Below, in pieces: positions 8,833 to 15,743 of a DNA stretch of 64,000 nt. The position numbers were made by a program, and so were the translations under genes. Where the stretch lies: positions 248,001-312,000 of the forward strand of contig NZ_BAABLK010000022.1 in assembly GCF_039544305.1 (NCBI RefSeq). Reading direction: 5' to 3'. Every line of letters begins with the position of its first letter. Positions within the stretch are counted from its first letter, which is position 1. This stretch comes from Paeniglutamicibacter antarcticus_C (GTDB lineage Bacteria; Actinomycetota; Actinomycetes; Actinomycetales; Micrococcaceae). The notes under the pieces are model-generated. The model was not told where the DNA came from and searched no databases. It was given only the letters and a program-made list of their open reading frames with translations.

Positions 8833-9252
8833 ATGACCGAAACGACCCTCATCCAGAACCTCGTGATCAATCCCGATTCGCTGGGAAAGCCCTCCGGGTT
8901 CGCACATGGTGTCCTGGCCGGAAAGACCGTGTACCTGGGCGGGCAAACGGCCCTTGACAAGGACATGAAGATCGTTCCGGGCAACATCGTGGACCAGTTC
9001 AAGCAGGCGTTCTCCAACGTGCTCGCCACCCTTGTCGAGGCCGGCGGACACCCCGAGGACCTGGTATCGGTGACCATCTACCTCACCGATGTCGATGACT
9101 ACCTGGCCAACGGCCGTGAGATCGGCAAGCTGTGGCGCGAAATGGCCGGCAGCAAGTACCCTGCACTGGCGGGCCTGGGCGTGAGCCGACTCTGGCAGAA
9201 AGAAGCCGTTATCGAGATCCAGGGCGTAGCGGTGATCCAGGACCGCGCTTAG
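8833..9252 (+). CDS. RidA/YjgF family protein, divergent from aromatic operon
   Basis: A 139-residue RidA-family protein with the C-terminal signature AVIEIQGVAVI. The PAR motif with the catalytic arginine is replaced by PALAG, as the other RidA copy at 1436 also lacks it. RidA-like proteins serve as deaminases in aminophenol and 2-aminomuconate pathways, so its presence beside a CoA-thioester operon hints at a nitrogen-bearing substrate such as anthranilate. That is inference. A ribosome binding site (GGAGATC) lies 5-10 bases before the ATG. It is transcribed away from the catabolic operon and ends at a strong bidirectional terminator. Confidence 0.88.
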   Translation: MTETTLIQNLVINPDSLGKPSGFAHGVLAGKTVYLGGQTALDKDMKIVPGNIVDQFKQAFSNVLATLVEAGGHPEDLVSVTIYLTDVDDYLANGREIGKLWREMAGSKYPALAGLGVSRLWQKEAVIEIQGVAVIQDRA

Positions 9253-9283
9253 GCCTCCCGGAAACCAGTCCGGCCCAGATACC

Positions 9284-9342
9284 AAAAACCGTGCCGTGCA
9301 GTCGGATCCCCTTCGGGACCCGACTGCACGGCACGGTTTTTT
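9284..9342. terminator. Bidirectional intrinsic terminator
   Basis: Two 17-base arms (9289-9305 and 9320-9336) form a perfect stem, extended inward by TCCC/GGGA. The stem is flanked by five A on the left and six T on the right, so it can end transcription from the RidA gene (plus) and from the PaaX-type gene (minus), which converge here. Confidence 0.92.
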
Positions 9343-9359
9343 ACGTGGACGGGGCTCAG

Positions 9360-10241
9360 TCAGCCAGCGACTACTTGGTTCTCGATGGCGCGGTCGGCAT
9401 GGCGTTCGGCGCGGGGTGCCAACAGGGCGTGAAGCTTCTGGAACAGACGCTCCGCTTCCAGCGCGTTCCAGTTCTCTGGCAGGAATTCGATGGGCAACCC
9501 GGGGTCTAGGTAGGGCAGACGCCTCCATTGGGTGATCAGCACCAGGTAATCGGCAAAGGCGCGGGCGTCGGAGCCGTGGTCGCCGGGCAGCTGCTCCCGC
9601 TGGAGCCACGCTTCGAGGATGCCACGGTTGTGCTCCAGGAAATCCGAGTACAAGGCATCCAGTGCAGGCAGGTCCCACCACGACCCGATGTTCTTGTGCA
9701 GGTCGGCGCCGCCGACATGGTCTGCCATGAAGAACTCGAGGTACTCGTCCAGTCCGCGGGTATCGAAGTAGGCCAGCACCGAATCGCGCAGGTATCCCGG
9801 TGCGATCCAAAGCCCCGGGGTGACGGAACCAAATCCCATGCGAACCAGCGATGAACGGATCTTGTGCCGTATATGGCGTTGGGATTCCGGGACGGTGAAG
9901 GTCGCCAGCAGCCACTGGTCACCCTTTTTTGCGCGACGCGGATGAAAAATTCGATCATCGCCCTCATTGAAGGTTTCGATGACCGACGGTGCCAACGCAT
10001 ACCCGTTGCGGCCACCCACCTGGACACTGTCGATGACCCCGCGTTTCTTCAGGCGCGAGATCGAGGAGCGGGTTCCCGTGGACTCGACTCCGATGTCCTG
10101 CATCAACGCAATAATCGTTGCAACAGCCAACCCGCCGCCGTGCTGGCGTGCGTAAAGACCGAACAGCGAGACGATGAGCTGATGGTGCCGCGGAACCTGA
10201 GGCTCCCGGGGACCCTTGCGGTCGCCTACATGTGTGGTCAT
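9360..10241 (-). CDS. PaaX-like transcriptional regulator
   Basis: A 293-residue homologue of PaaX, the phenylacetyl-CoA-responsive repressor. The N-terminal winged-helix region (IVSLFGLY near residue 25, SSISRLKKRGVI near 60) is followed by the PaaX central domain with GSVTPGLWIAPGY near residue 138 and the C-terminal domain. PaaX proteins bind aryl-CoA thioesters, which fits a neighbouring pathway that works through a CoA thioester, so it is the likely repressor of the operon ending at 2276. It is divergent from the 2-hydroxyacid dehydrogenase gene with a 138-base gap between them. Confidence 0.88.
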   Translation of the reverse strand: MTTHVGDRKGPREPQVPRHHQLIVSLFGLYARQHGGGLAVATIIALMQDIGVESTGTRSSISRLKKRGVIDSVQVGGRNGYALAPSVIETFNEGDDRIFHPRRAKKGDQWLLATFTVPESQRHIRHKIRSSLVRMGFGSVTPGLWIAPGYLRDSVLAYFDTRGLDEYLEFFMADHVGGADLHKNIGSWWDLPALDALYSDFLEHNRGILEAWLQREQLPGDHGSDARAFADYLVLITQWRRLPYLDPGLPIEFLPENWNALEAERLFQKLHALLAPRAERHADRAIENQVVAG

Positions 10242-10379
10242 GCGCTCACCTTATCGAATCGCGCACGGTAGCCTGTCCGAGGGTCAGGTTTTCAGGCGTG
10301 TCGCTCTTATGACGACGAACGAACTTGCTGCCGACCGGATCCCGTCCGTCCCCGCCCGCTGAAAGAGGTCCAAGGTTCC

Positions 10380-11396
10380 ATGCGCCCACAGGTATTGATT
10401 GGCTCGTATTTCCAGGAAGAACTGGTTGAGAAACTGATCGCCAACACACCGGAAGTCGATGTCATCTACCGGCCCGAGCTATTGCCGGTCCCGCGGTTCG
10501 GTGCCGACCATCGCGGCAACGTCCGCGAGCTCACCACCGAGCAGATGGCCGAATGGCGCGAACTCCTGGCAAAGGCCACGATCATGCTTGATTTCGACTG
10601 GTGGGAACCGCAATCATGGCAAGAGCACTGCCCCTGCCTCGAATGGATCCAGGCGGCGCAGGCAGGGGTCGGCACACGGGCAAAGGCCTTGGGACACACT
10701 AAAGGGAAGGTCCGGATCACCACTGCCGCAGGCGTCCACGCCAAGCCGTTGGCGGAATTCGCACTCGCGGGATTGCTGTACTTCGTTCGCGGACTGCCGC
10801 GTCTTGAGGCCCAGCGGCGCGAACAGCGCTGGCCGATTGGTGGATCGAGCACCCTGCACGGCATGAAAGCCTTGATCGTTGGAGCCGGCGGCATGGGCAG
10901 CGAAGTGGCCAGGACCCTGGACTTCATGGGTGTGCGCTGCGACGGAGCAGTCAGGGGATTGCGCGCACTCGGTGATCCCTTCGAACGTTCCATCGCCTTG
11001 GATGATTGCAACTTCGGCGAGTACGACATCGTGGTCCTCGCTTGCCCGTTGACCGAGGAAACCACGGGACTGATCAACAGGGGTAAGCTCGCCAAGATGA
11101 AGCAAGGTGCGTTCCTGGTGAACCTGGCCCGCGGACCGGTGATCGACCAGGGCGCCTTGATCGATGCGCTTTCCAGCGGCCATCTTGGCGGCGCGGTCCT
11201 GGACGTGGCGGACCCAGAGCCGTTGCCGGCCGGCCACCCGTTGTGGGATGCCCCGAACCTGCTCCTCTCGCCGCACAATGCGGCCAACGTAGATGCCGAG
11301 AACGAGCGGATCATGGAGCTCTTCATCAAGAACCTGCGCAAACACCTGGAAGGGGAGGAACTCATAAATTCCTACGACCCGGCACTTGGGTACTAG
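10380..11396 (+). CDS. D-isomer-specific 2-hydroxyacid dehydrogenase
   Basis: A 338-residue NAD(P)-dependent dehydrogenase that would interconvert a 2-oxo acid and a D-2-hydroxy acid. The nucleotide-binding motif is VGAGGMGSEVA near residue 165; the catalytic arginine sits in NLARGPVID near 243, the glutamate in ADPEPLPAGHPLW, and the histidine in LLSPHNAANV near 300. Substrate is not predictable from sequence. The ATG at 10380 follows AAGG at a short distance and GAAAGAGG about 12 bases upstream. It stands alone, divergent from the PaaX-type gene. Confidence 0.88.
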   Translation: MRPQVLIGSYFQEELVEKLIANTPEVDVIYRPELLPVPRFGADHRGNVRELTTEQMAEWRELLAKATIMLDFDWWEPQSWQEHCPCLEWIQAAQAGVGTRAKALGHTKGKVRITTAAGVHAKPLAEFALAGLLYFVRGLPRLEAQRREQRWPIGGSSTLHGMKALIVGAGGMGSEVARTLDFMGVRCDGAVRGLRALGDPFERSIALDDCNFGEYDIVVLACPLTEETTGLINRGKLAKMKQGAFLVNLARGPVIDQGALIDALSSGHLGGAVLDVADPEPLPAGHPLWDAPNLLLSPHNAANVDAENERIMELFIKNLRKHLEGEELINSYDPALGY

Positions 11397-11600
11397 TGAT
11401 GGCCGATAAGCCAGGCCGTGCTGCAATCTAGAGGCGCAGCAGTGCCAATCGGTCCGGGGAAGCAGACACGGTTTCGTTCTGCGGAGGCATCCGTTGCCCA
11501 GTGATGGTGAGACCGCATCGAAGCAGCACCCGTTGAAGGCGTCCGTCCAAGCGAGCCAGGAAGCAATGCCGAGCGTGGTCGCCAGGCCAACGCCTCACTG

Positions 11601-11647
11601 CTTGAGCCCCCTCACTCCATGAATAATGGGGCTCAAGACAGCGAAAT
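11601..11647 (-). terminator. Hairpin at end of the PLDc_N gene
   Basis: Perfect 10-base arms (11601-11610 CTTGAGCCCC and 11638-11647) lie immediately after the stop of the minus-strand gene at 11649. There is no T-run, so it may be a weak terminator or a 3' stabilising hairpin. Confidence 0.45.
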
Positions 11648-11648
11648 G

Positions 11649-11876
11649 CTACTTCGTGCTTCGGGCCCGCCCGAGGGCAAGGTATGCGAGGGGCCCGACA
11701 AAGTTGATGAACGACGCTGCGGCCCAGGCACTCTTCGAGCCGCGTACGTCGGCCGCGGGCCGTTTGGCCAAATCGCGCAACGCGACAAACTGAAGGCCCA
11801 GCTGGATGATTCCCAAGATCACGATGCGCCAGCGTGAAACAAGTGAAAATTCGTTCCAGCGTTTCTTCTGAGCCAT
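11649..11876 (-). CDS. Small membrane protein with PLD-nuclease N-terminal (PLDc_N) domain
   Basis: A 75-residue protein with two hydrophobic segments (VILGIIQLGLQFVAL near 19-33 and AAASFINFVGPLAYLALG near 52-69). The FINFVGPLAYLALGR signature is typical of stand-alone PLDc_N proteins, which resemble the membrane anchor of cardiolipin synthases without the catalytic domain. Function is unknown. GGAG lies about 5 bases before the ATG at 11876; longer starts upstream lack similarity. It lies 82 bases downstream of the S4-domain gene on the same strand. Confidence 0.78.
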   Translation of the reverse strand: MAQKKRWNEFSLVSRWRIVILGIIQLGLQFVALRDLAKRPAADVRGSKSAWAAASFINFVGPLAYLALGRARSTK

Positions 11877-11958
11877 GTTTCTCCTCAATCGGGGGTGTTG
11901 CGGGTACAACGTATTCGAACCGTGCATCCAGCAGGTACTTCTCATCGTAGTCGCCGGT

Positions 11959-12336
11959 CTACCGGAACTGGTCCCGCAGCCGTTCCATCTCGCGCCGGTC
12001 CTTCTTGGTGGGACGCCCGGTGCCCCGGTCCCTAACGGGGACCTGGGGGATGACTTCCTTGGGACGGACCGGAGTGTGGTCAAGGTAGCAGCGCGCTGCG
12101 ACATCGGCACCGACCCGCTTGGAAATCACTGCGGTAACTTCCAGGATCCGGTCGAACCCGGACTGCCTGACGCGGATGGTATCTCCGGGAACAACGATCT
12201 GGGCTGCTTTTGCGGGCTTGTCGTTGAGGCGAACGTGCCCGGCTCGGCACGCGGTGGTCGCCGCCGAGCGGGTCTTGTAGACGCGGATCGACCACAACCA
12301 GGCATCGATTCTGACGGCTTTGGATTGCTGCTTCAC
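11959..12336 (-). CDS. S4-domain RNA-binding protein (HslR/Hsp15-like)
   Basis: A 125-residue protein with an N-terminal S4 domain (IDAWLWSIRVYKTRSAA near residues 10-26, GHVRLNDKPAK near 33) and a basic tail rich in Arg and Lys. Hsp15 in Escherichia coli rescues stalled 50S subunits carrying nascent chains; the actinobacterial relatives share the domain but are less studied. The start ATG at 12336 fits the family's usual N-terminus. It probably shares a transcript with the small PLDc_N gene downstream. Confidence 0.87.
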   Translation of the reverse strand: MKQQSKAVRIDAWLWSIRVYKTRSAATTACRAGHVRLNDKPAKAAQIVVPGDTIRVRQSGFDRILEVTAVISKRVGADVAARCYLDHTPVRPKEVIPQVPVRDRGTGRPTKKDRREMERLRDQFR

Positions 12337-12430
12337 TCCGCCAGTCTAACCATCGCCGCTGCCGCCCCGCGGTCATGTTGCCCCAGGGGTGGAAATGCTT
12401 GCTGCCTTGTCGGGCAAGGAAAGCCGGGGT

Positions 12431-12949
12431 TAGCGGCATCCTGTGGCGGGATTGAAGATGCCCGCATTGTTTTTGTTGCGCTTGCCTTTGCGCAGCACGC
12501 AGTTGGTCATGGCACTTGAGATTCGGCTTTACCTTCATGGCTTTCGCATGGCCGCTCAGGGCCAACGGCCCATTGATGAGTTGGCCCTTGCGGGTCAGGG
12601 CAGCCAGGGTGCGGTCGTGGCGTTTCTCATCGATTGTGAGACGGACCTTAGACGCTGCGAGCCGTTTCCGGGCAAGGAACTGGGAGGTTTCTTCTCCAAA
12701 GCACTGCCCCGGCTGGGTCTGGTGGGCAATTTCCGCGGCATCGGCGTTGAGCAGAAGGGCCTTGGTCCCGGCGCCCTCCAGCAGGACTTACACGGTGTCC
12801 CCATCCCCGACGTGTTGGATCGGCGCGCTCGTTGCGGAGGTACCGGGGGAGTCCTTGGAGGCGACCAAACAGTAGCCGCCAACGGCAATGGCTTGCCACA
12901 GAACGAGCGCTCCGGCCCGGAATCCGGCGCCCTTGGTGGTCCCCGGCAC
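12431..12949 (-). pseudogene. Thermonuclease (SNase-like) pseudogene
   Basis: Conceptual translation of the minus strand reads as a secreted staphylococcal-nuclease-like protein: a GTG at 12949, a hydrophobic N-terminus, then VGDGDTV, an in-frame TAA at 12790-12788, then LLNADAAEI, QCFGEETSQFL and DEKRHDRTLAAL. Near the 3' end the frame shifts, and the typical tail AGIFNPATGC is found in another frame, ending at the stop at 12433-12431. The catalytic arginine expected just before LLN and the YGR segment before TL are also lost. Several independent lesions make it non-functional. It directly follows the lipoprotein gene stop. Confidence 0.75.
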
Positions 12950-13315
12950 CTAGATCAGTGCGTTGTCACACGCCGAGACGAGCCGCGCCTGGGCCTGGGC
13001 CGGCACCTTGTCACCAGAGCCCGCCACGTCGTCCAGGGCGCTGATGAATTCCTTGGGCAGGCCGCCCTCGCGCACTGCATCGACCATGGAAGAAACGACC
13101 TTGAGGTCCTCGGCGTTGATGCTGCCGTCCCTGACGGGTGCGCATACTGCCTTGATGAGCTCCTTCTTTGCGCCCTCGGCCAGCTGTCCGGCTGCCGAGG
13201 ACGCAGCCGAAGAAGCGGTGCCGGCAATCGCCGTGCAACCGCTCACCGTGAGCAGCAAGAGCGCCGCGGCCGCGAATGCCCCAAGGGTGGATCGTGTGAG
13301 TCTCATGGCTTCCAT
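12950..13315 (-). CDS. Small secreted lipoprotein of unknown function
   Basis: A 121-residue protein with a lipoprotein signal peptide: basic start (MRLTRS), hydrophobic stretch and lipobox VSGC near residues 27-30, so the mature protein should be anchored outside the membrane by its cysteine. The mature part is alanine-rich and helical, with two further cysteines (CAPV and SACD). No family recognised. The start at 13315 follows GGAG at 6 bases; an ATG at 13306 is an alternative that removes only three residues. Confidence 0.75.
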   Translation of the reverse strand: MEAMRLTRSTLGAFAAAALLLLTVSGCTAIAGTASSAASSAAGQLAEGAKKELIKAVCAPVRDGSINAEDLKVVSSMVDAVREGGLPKEFISALDDVAGSGDKVPAQAQARLVSACDNALI

Positions 13316-13371
13316 CGTAGTCTCCGGTGGGTGGCAGCCCGAGCGGCTCCCACCCAAGGCAGCAGCGGAAA

Positions 13372-14706
13372 CTACCGCCGAACCTGTGCCGGTTCCGTGC
13401 GTGTCGGCTTGGCCAAGCCCATTGTCTCGCGCAGCGTGCTTCCCTGATACGAGGTACGGAACAAACCCCGTTCCTGAAGAATCGGCACCACGAGTTCCAC
13501 GAAATCGTCCAATCCCGCCGGGAAGCTGGGGCACATGAGGTTGAAACCGTCACAAGCGCCGGTGAGGAACCATTCCTCGATCTCGTCGGCGACCTCGACA
13601 GCGCTGCCGATCATGGTTGCGTGCCCGCCGCCTGCGGCCAGGAAACCCAACAACTCCCGAAGCGTGGGACTCTTAGTCTCAATGATCCGCCGCACGGTGA
13701 GATAACGGCCTTGGGGGCCGGAGAACCCCTCGGCCGGGGGCAACGGGGCCACCGGTGCATCCAGCGGATCCGCAAAGTAGTCCTGGCCCGTGAACGTGTT
13801 CAGCTGGGTTATGGCGGCCTCGATATCCAGGTAGGCGTCCAGCTCGCGCTTCTTCCCGTGGGCTTCCTCGGCCGTGGCGCCGACGTAGGTGACCAGCCCC
13901 GGAAGGATGGGAACAGAACTGCCGTCCCGGCCCGCGGATTCCAGCCGCCCGCGAAGGTCCGCAGCGTATTCCAATGCAGATTCCAGGTCCCAGGACACCG
14001 AATAGATCGCCTCGGCGTACCGGGCGGCAAAGGAACGCCCCGCCTCGGAGGACCCGGCCTGGAAGAGCACCGGCCGGCCCTGCGGGCACCGGGGGACGGT
14101 CAGGGGGCCGTCCACGGAGAAGTGCTTGCCGCGGTGGTTGATCGGGCGGATCTGGGAGGGATCAAGGTATTGGCCGGCTTCCCGATCAACAACCAGGGCC
14201 GTGTCCGACCATGAATCCCACAGCCCTTGGACCGCGTCAACGAACTCCTCGGCCCGCTCGTAGCGTTGTGCATGGGCGGGAAGTGCGTCCATCCCATGAT
14301 TTCGGGCCTCGGTATCGAACATGGAAGTCACCACGTTGATGCCCGCGCGGCCGCCGCTGATGTGATCCAGCGAGGCCAGTAGCCTAGCAGCATGGAAGGG
14401 GGTGTAGAAGCTGGCCGAGATGGTGGTGACCAGCCCGACGCGGGTGGTGGCCCGGGCCATGGCGCTCAATGCGGTTACCGGTTCCAAGAGCCAGGGGATG
14501 CCTGCCGAGTATTCGCGGTTGAGGCTTTGCCCATCGGCGAAGAACACGGCGTCGAGGCAACCGTGCTCGGCAAGCCGGGCAAGTTCCTCGTAGTAGGCGA
14601 TGTCGCTGACCCTATCCGCGCTGGAATCGGGGTGCCGCCAGCCCATGGTGTGGTGGCCGGCGCCGTAGATGAAGGCGTTGAGATGCATTTGGGGTGTCGT
14701 AGCCAT
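13372..14706 (-). CDS. FMN-dependent monooxygenase, nitrilotriacetate monooxygenase (NtaA/SnaA/DszA) family
   Basis: A 444-residue luciferase-like two-component flavin monooxygenase, the family length. Typical elements are HHTMGWRHPDS near residue 18, LDAVFFADGQ near 51, TISASFYTPFHAAR near 95, HISGGRAGINVVTS near 115 and FQAGSSEAGR near 216. Such enzymes use FMNH2 from a separate reductase to oxidise amines, sulfur compounds or xenobiotics. It is 16 bases downstream of the SDR gene, and both follow a TPP riboswitch on the same strand, so the substrate may be linked to thiamine or its breakdown products. No flavin reductase gene is adjacent. Confidence 0.9.
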   Translation of the reverse strand: MATTPQMHLNAFIYGAGHHTMGWRHPDSSADRVSDIAYYEELARLAEHGCLDAVFFADGQSLNREYSAGIPWLLEPVTALSAMARATTRVGLVTTISASFYTPFHAARLLASLDHISGGRAGINVVTSMFDTEARNHGMDALPAHAQRYERAEEFVDAVQGLWDSWSDTALVVDREAGQYLDPSQIRPINHRGKHFSVDGPLTVPRCPQGRPVLFQAGSSEAGRSFAARYAEAIYSVSWDLESALEYAADLRGRLESAGRDGSSVPILPGLVTYVGATAEEAHGKKRELDAYLDIEAAITQLNTFTGQDYFADPLDAPVAPLPPAEGFSGPQGRYLTVRRIIETKSPTLRELLGFLAAGGGHATMIGSAVEVADEIEEWFLTGACDGFNLMCPSFPAGLDDFVELVVPILQERGLFRTSYQGSTLRETMGLAKPTRTEPAQVRR

Positions 14707-14722
14707 GAGGGTTTTCCGTTTC

Positions 14723-15487
14723 CTAGTTCATCACCAGTCCGCCGTCGACAACCAGGTTCTGGCCGGTCACCGCCCGGGACCAGGGGGAGGCGAAGAACAG
14801 GGCAGCGTCGGCGAATTCGGCCGGCGTGGTGACCTTGCGCAGCGGTGTGCCGCTGGCGATCAGGTCGAAGACCTCCTCCGGGGTCGCGGACGAGGCATCG
14901 GTGGTGCGCAGCAGGCCGCCGGAAACCATGTTGACGCGGATGTTCTCCGGTCCCAGATCGGCGGCGAAGGTACGGGTCAAGGCAAGCAGCGCGGCCTTGG
15001 CGGCGGTGTAGTCGTGGTAGGGAACCACGGGGTTCTGGAAGAGGTTAGTGCCGACATTGACGATTGCGCCGAAACCGGCTTCCTTCATTCCCGGCAGTGT
15101 CGCCTGGATGGTGTTCAACGCCCCGCCCACGATGCCCGAGAACTGGGTGCCGAATTCCGCGTAGGCAATGACCTCGGCCTTGGAGCGTGCGTCGCCGTTG
15201 AAGGAAAAGTCGGGCAGTGCGTTGTTGATGACAGTGGTGATCGGGGCGCCAAAGTGCTTGACGCCCGCCCGGACCAACTCAGAGACCTGGCCCGCATCGG
15301 TGACGTCCGCCTGCAAGGCAATGGCTCGTTCCGCACCGAACTCGCTGGCCAGTTCCTGTGCCGCGGCCTCGCTGTTTCGGTAATTCAGTACCAGGCGGGC
15401 GCCCTCGCGGGCGAATGAACGGGCAACGTCGGCGCCCAGTCCGCGGCCGGCCCCGGTGATCAATACGATCTGGTCTTTGATAAGCAT
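14723..15487 (-). CDS. SDR-family oxidoreductase (3-oxoacyl-ACP reductase-like)
   Basis: A 254-residue short-chain dehydrogenase with the cofactor motif TGAGRGLG near residue 11, NNALPD in place of the usual NNAG, and the catalytic YHDYTAAKAA segment (Tyr-x-x-x-Lys) near 158. The active serine region is NVGTNLF, so the canonical serine appears replaced, which is unusual. The start at 15487 has GAAAGG 11 bases upstream; the frame is open further back but that part lies in the riboswitch leader. It is first gene after the TPP riboswitch and probably co-transcribed with the FMN monooxygenase. Confidence 0.88.
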   Translation of the reverse strand: MLIKDQIVLITGAGRGLGADVARSFAREGARLVLNYRNSEAAAQELASEFGAERAIALQADVTDAGQVSELVRAGVKHFGAPITTVINNALPDFSFNGDARSKAEVIAYAEFGTQFSGIVGGALNTIQATLPGMKEAGFGAIVNVGTNLFQNPVVPYHDYTAAKAALLALTRTFAADLGPENIRVNMVSGGLLRTTDASSATPEEVFDLIASGTPLRKVTTPAEFADAALFFASPWSRAVTGQNLVVDGGLVMN

Positions 15488-15570
15488 CTTGCCAACACCT
15501 TTCGGTAGTGCGCAAGGGTGCCGTCGAAGCACGAAAAGCTGTGGCAAATTGCCTTGCCGCAATTCATGCC

Positions 15571-15656
15571 GGACCGGCATCCCTTCGCTCGGATTATCGA
15601 GATCAGGTTCAACGGGTCTAACTCTCAGCCGCCAAGCGGCACCCCGTGTCGTGTCC
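15571..15656 (-). promoter_or_regulatory. TPP riboswitch (thi box)
   Basis: Read on the minus strand, the 250-base gap before the SDR gene holds the thi-box consensus in order: GGGGTGCC, the GGCTGAGA element (CTGAGA at 15628-15623), ACCCGTTGAACCTGATC (15617-15601), a TAAT-containing arm and GAAGGGA. The outer arms GGACacGACA and TGCCGGTCC can form the P1 helix. An overlapping palindrome (15566-15580) could form instead of P1 when ligand is absent. The aptamer ends about 84 bases before the SDR start. TPP riboswitches usually switch off expression when thiamine pyrophosphate is plentiful. Confidence 0.93.
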
Positions 15657-15743
15657 TGCGCCCAACATAGCACCGGCCCCGTTGCAAAGCCGAATGAAAG
15701 GCTTCCAGTGCAGGTCACATGAACAGTAGGGTGATGCGAGCGG

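Noticed and set aside
12443..13447. A 334-codon plus-strand frame across the thermonuclease remnant and lipoprotein
   Set aside because: The minus strand explains both parts, as a decayed nuclease and as a lipoprotein with a lipobox.
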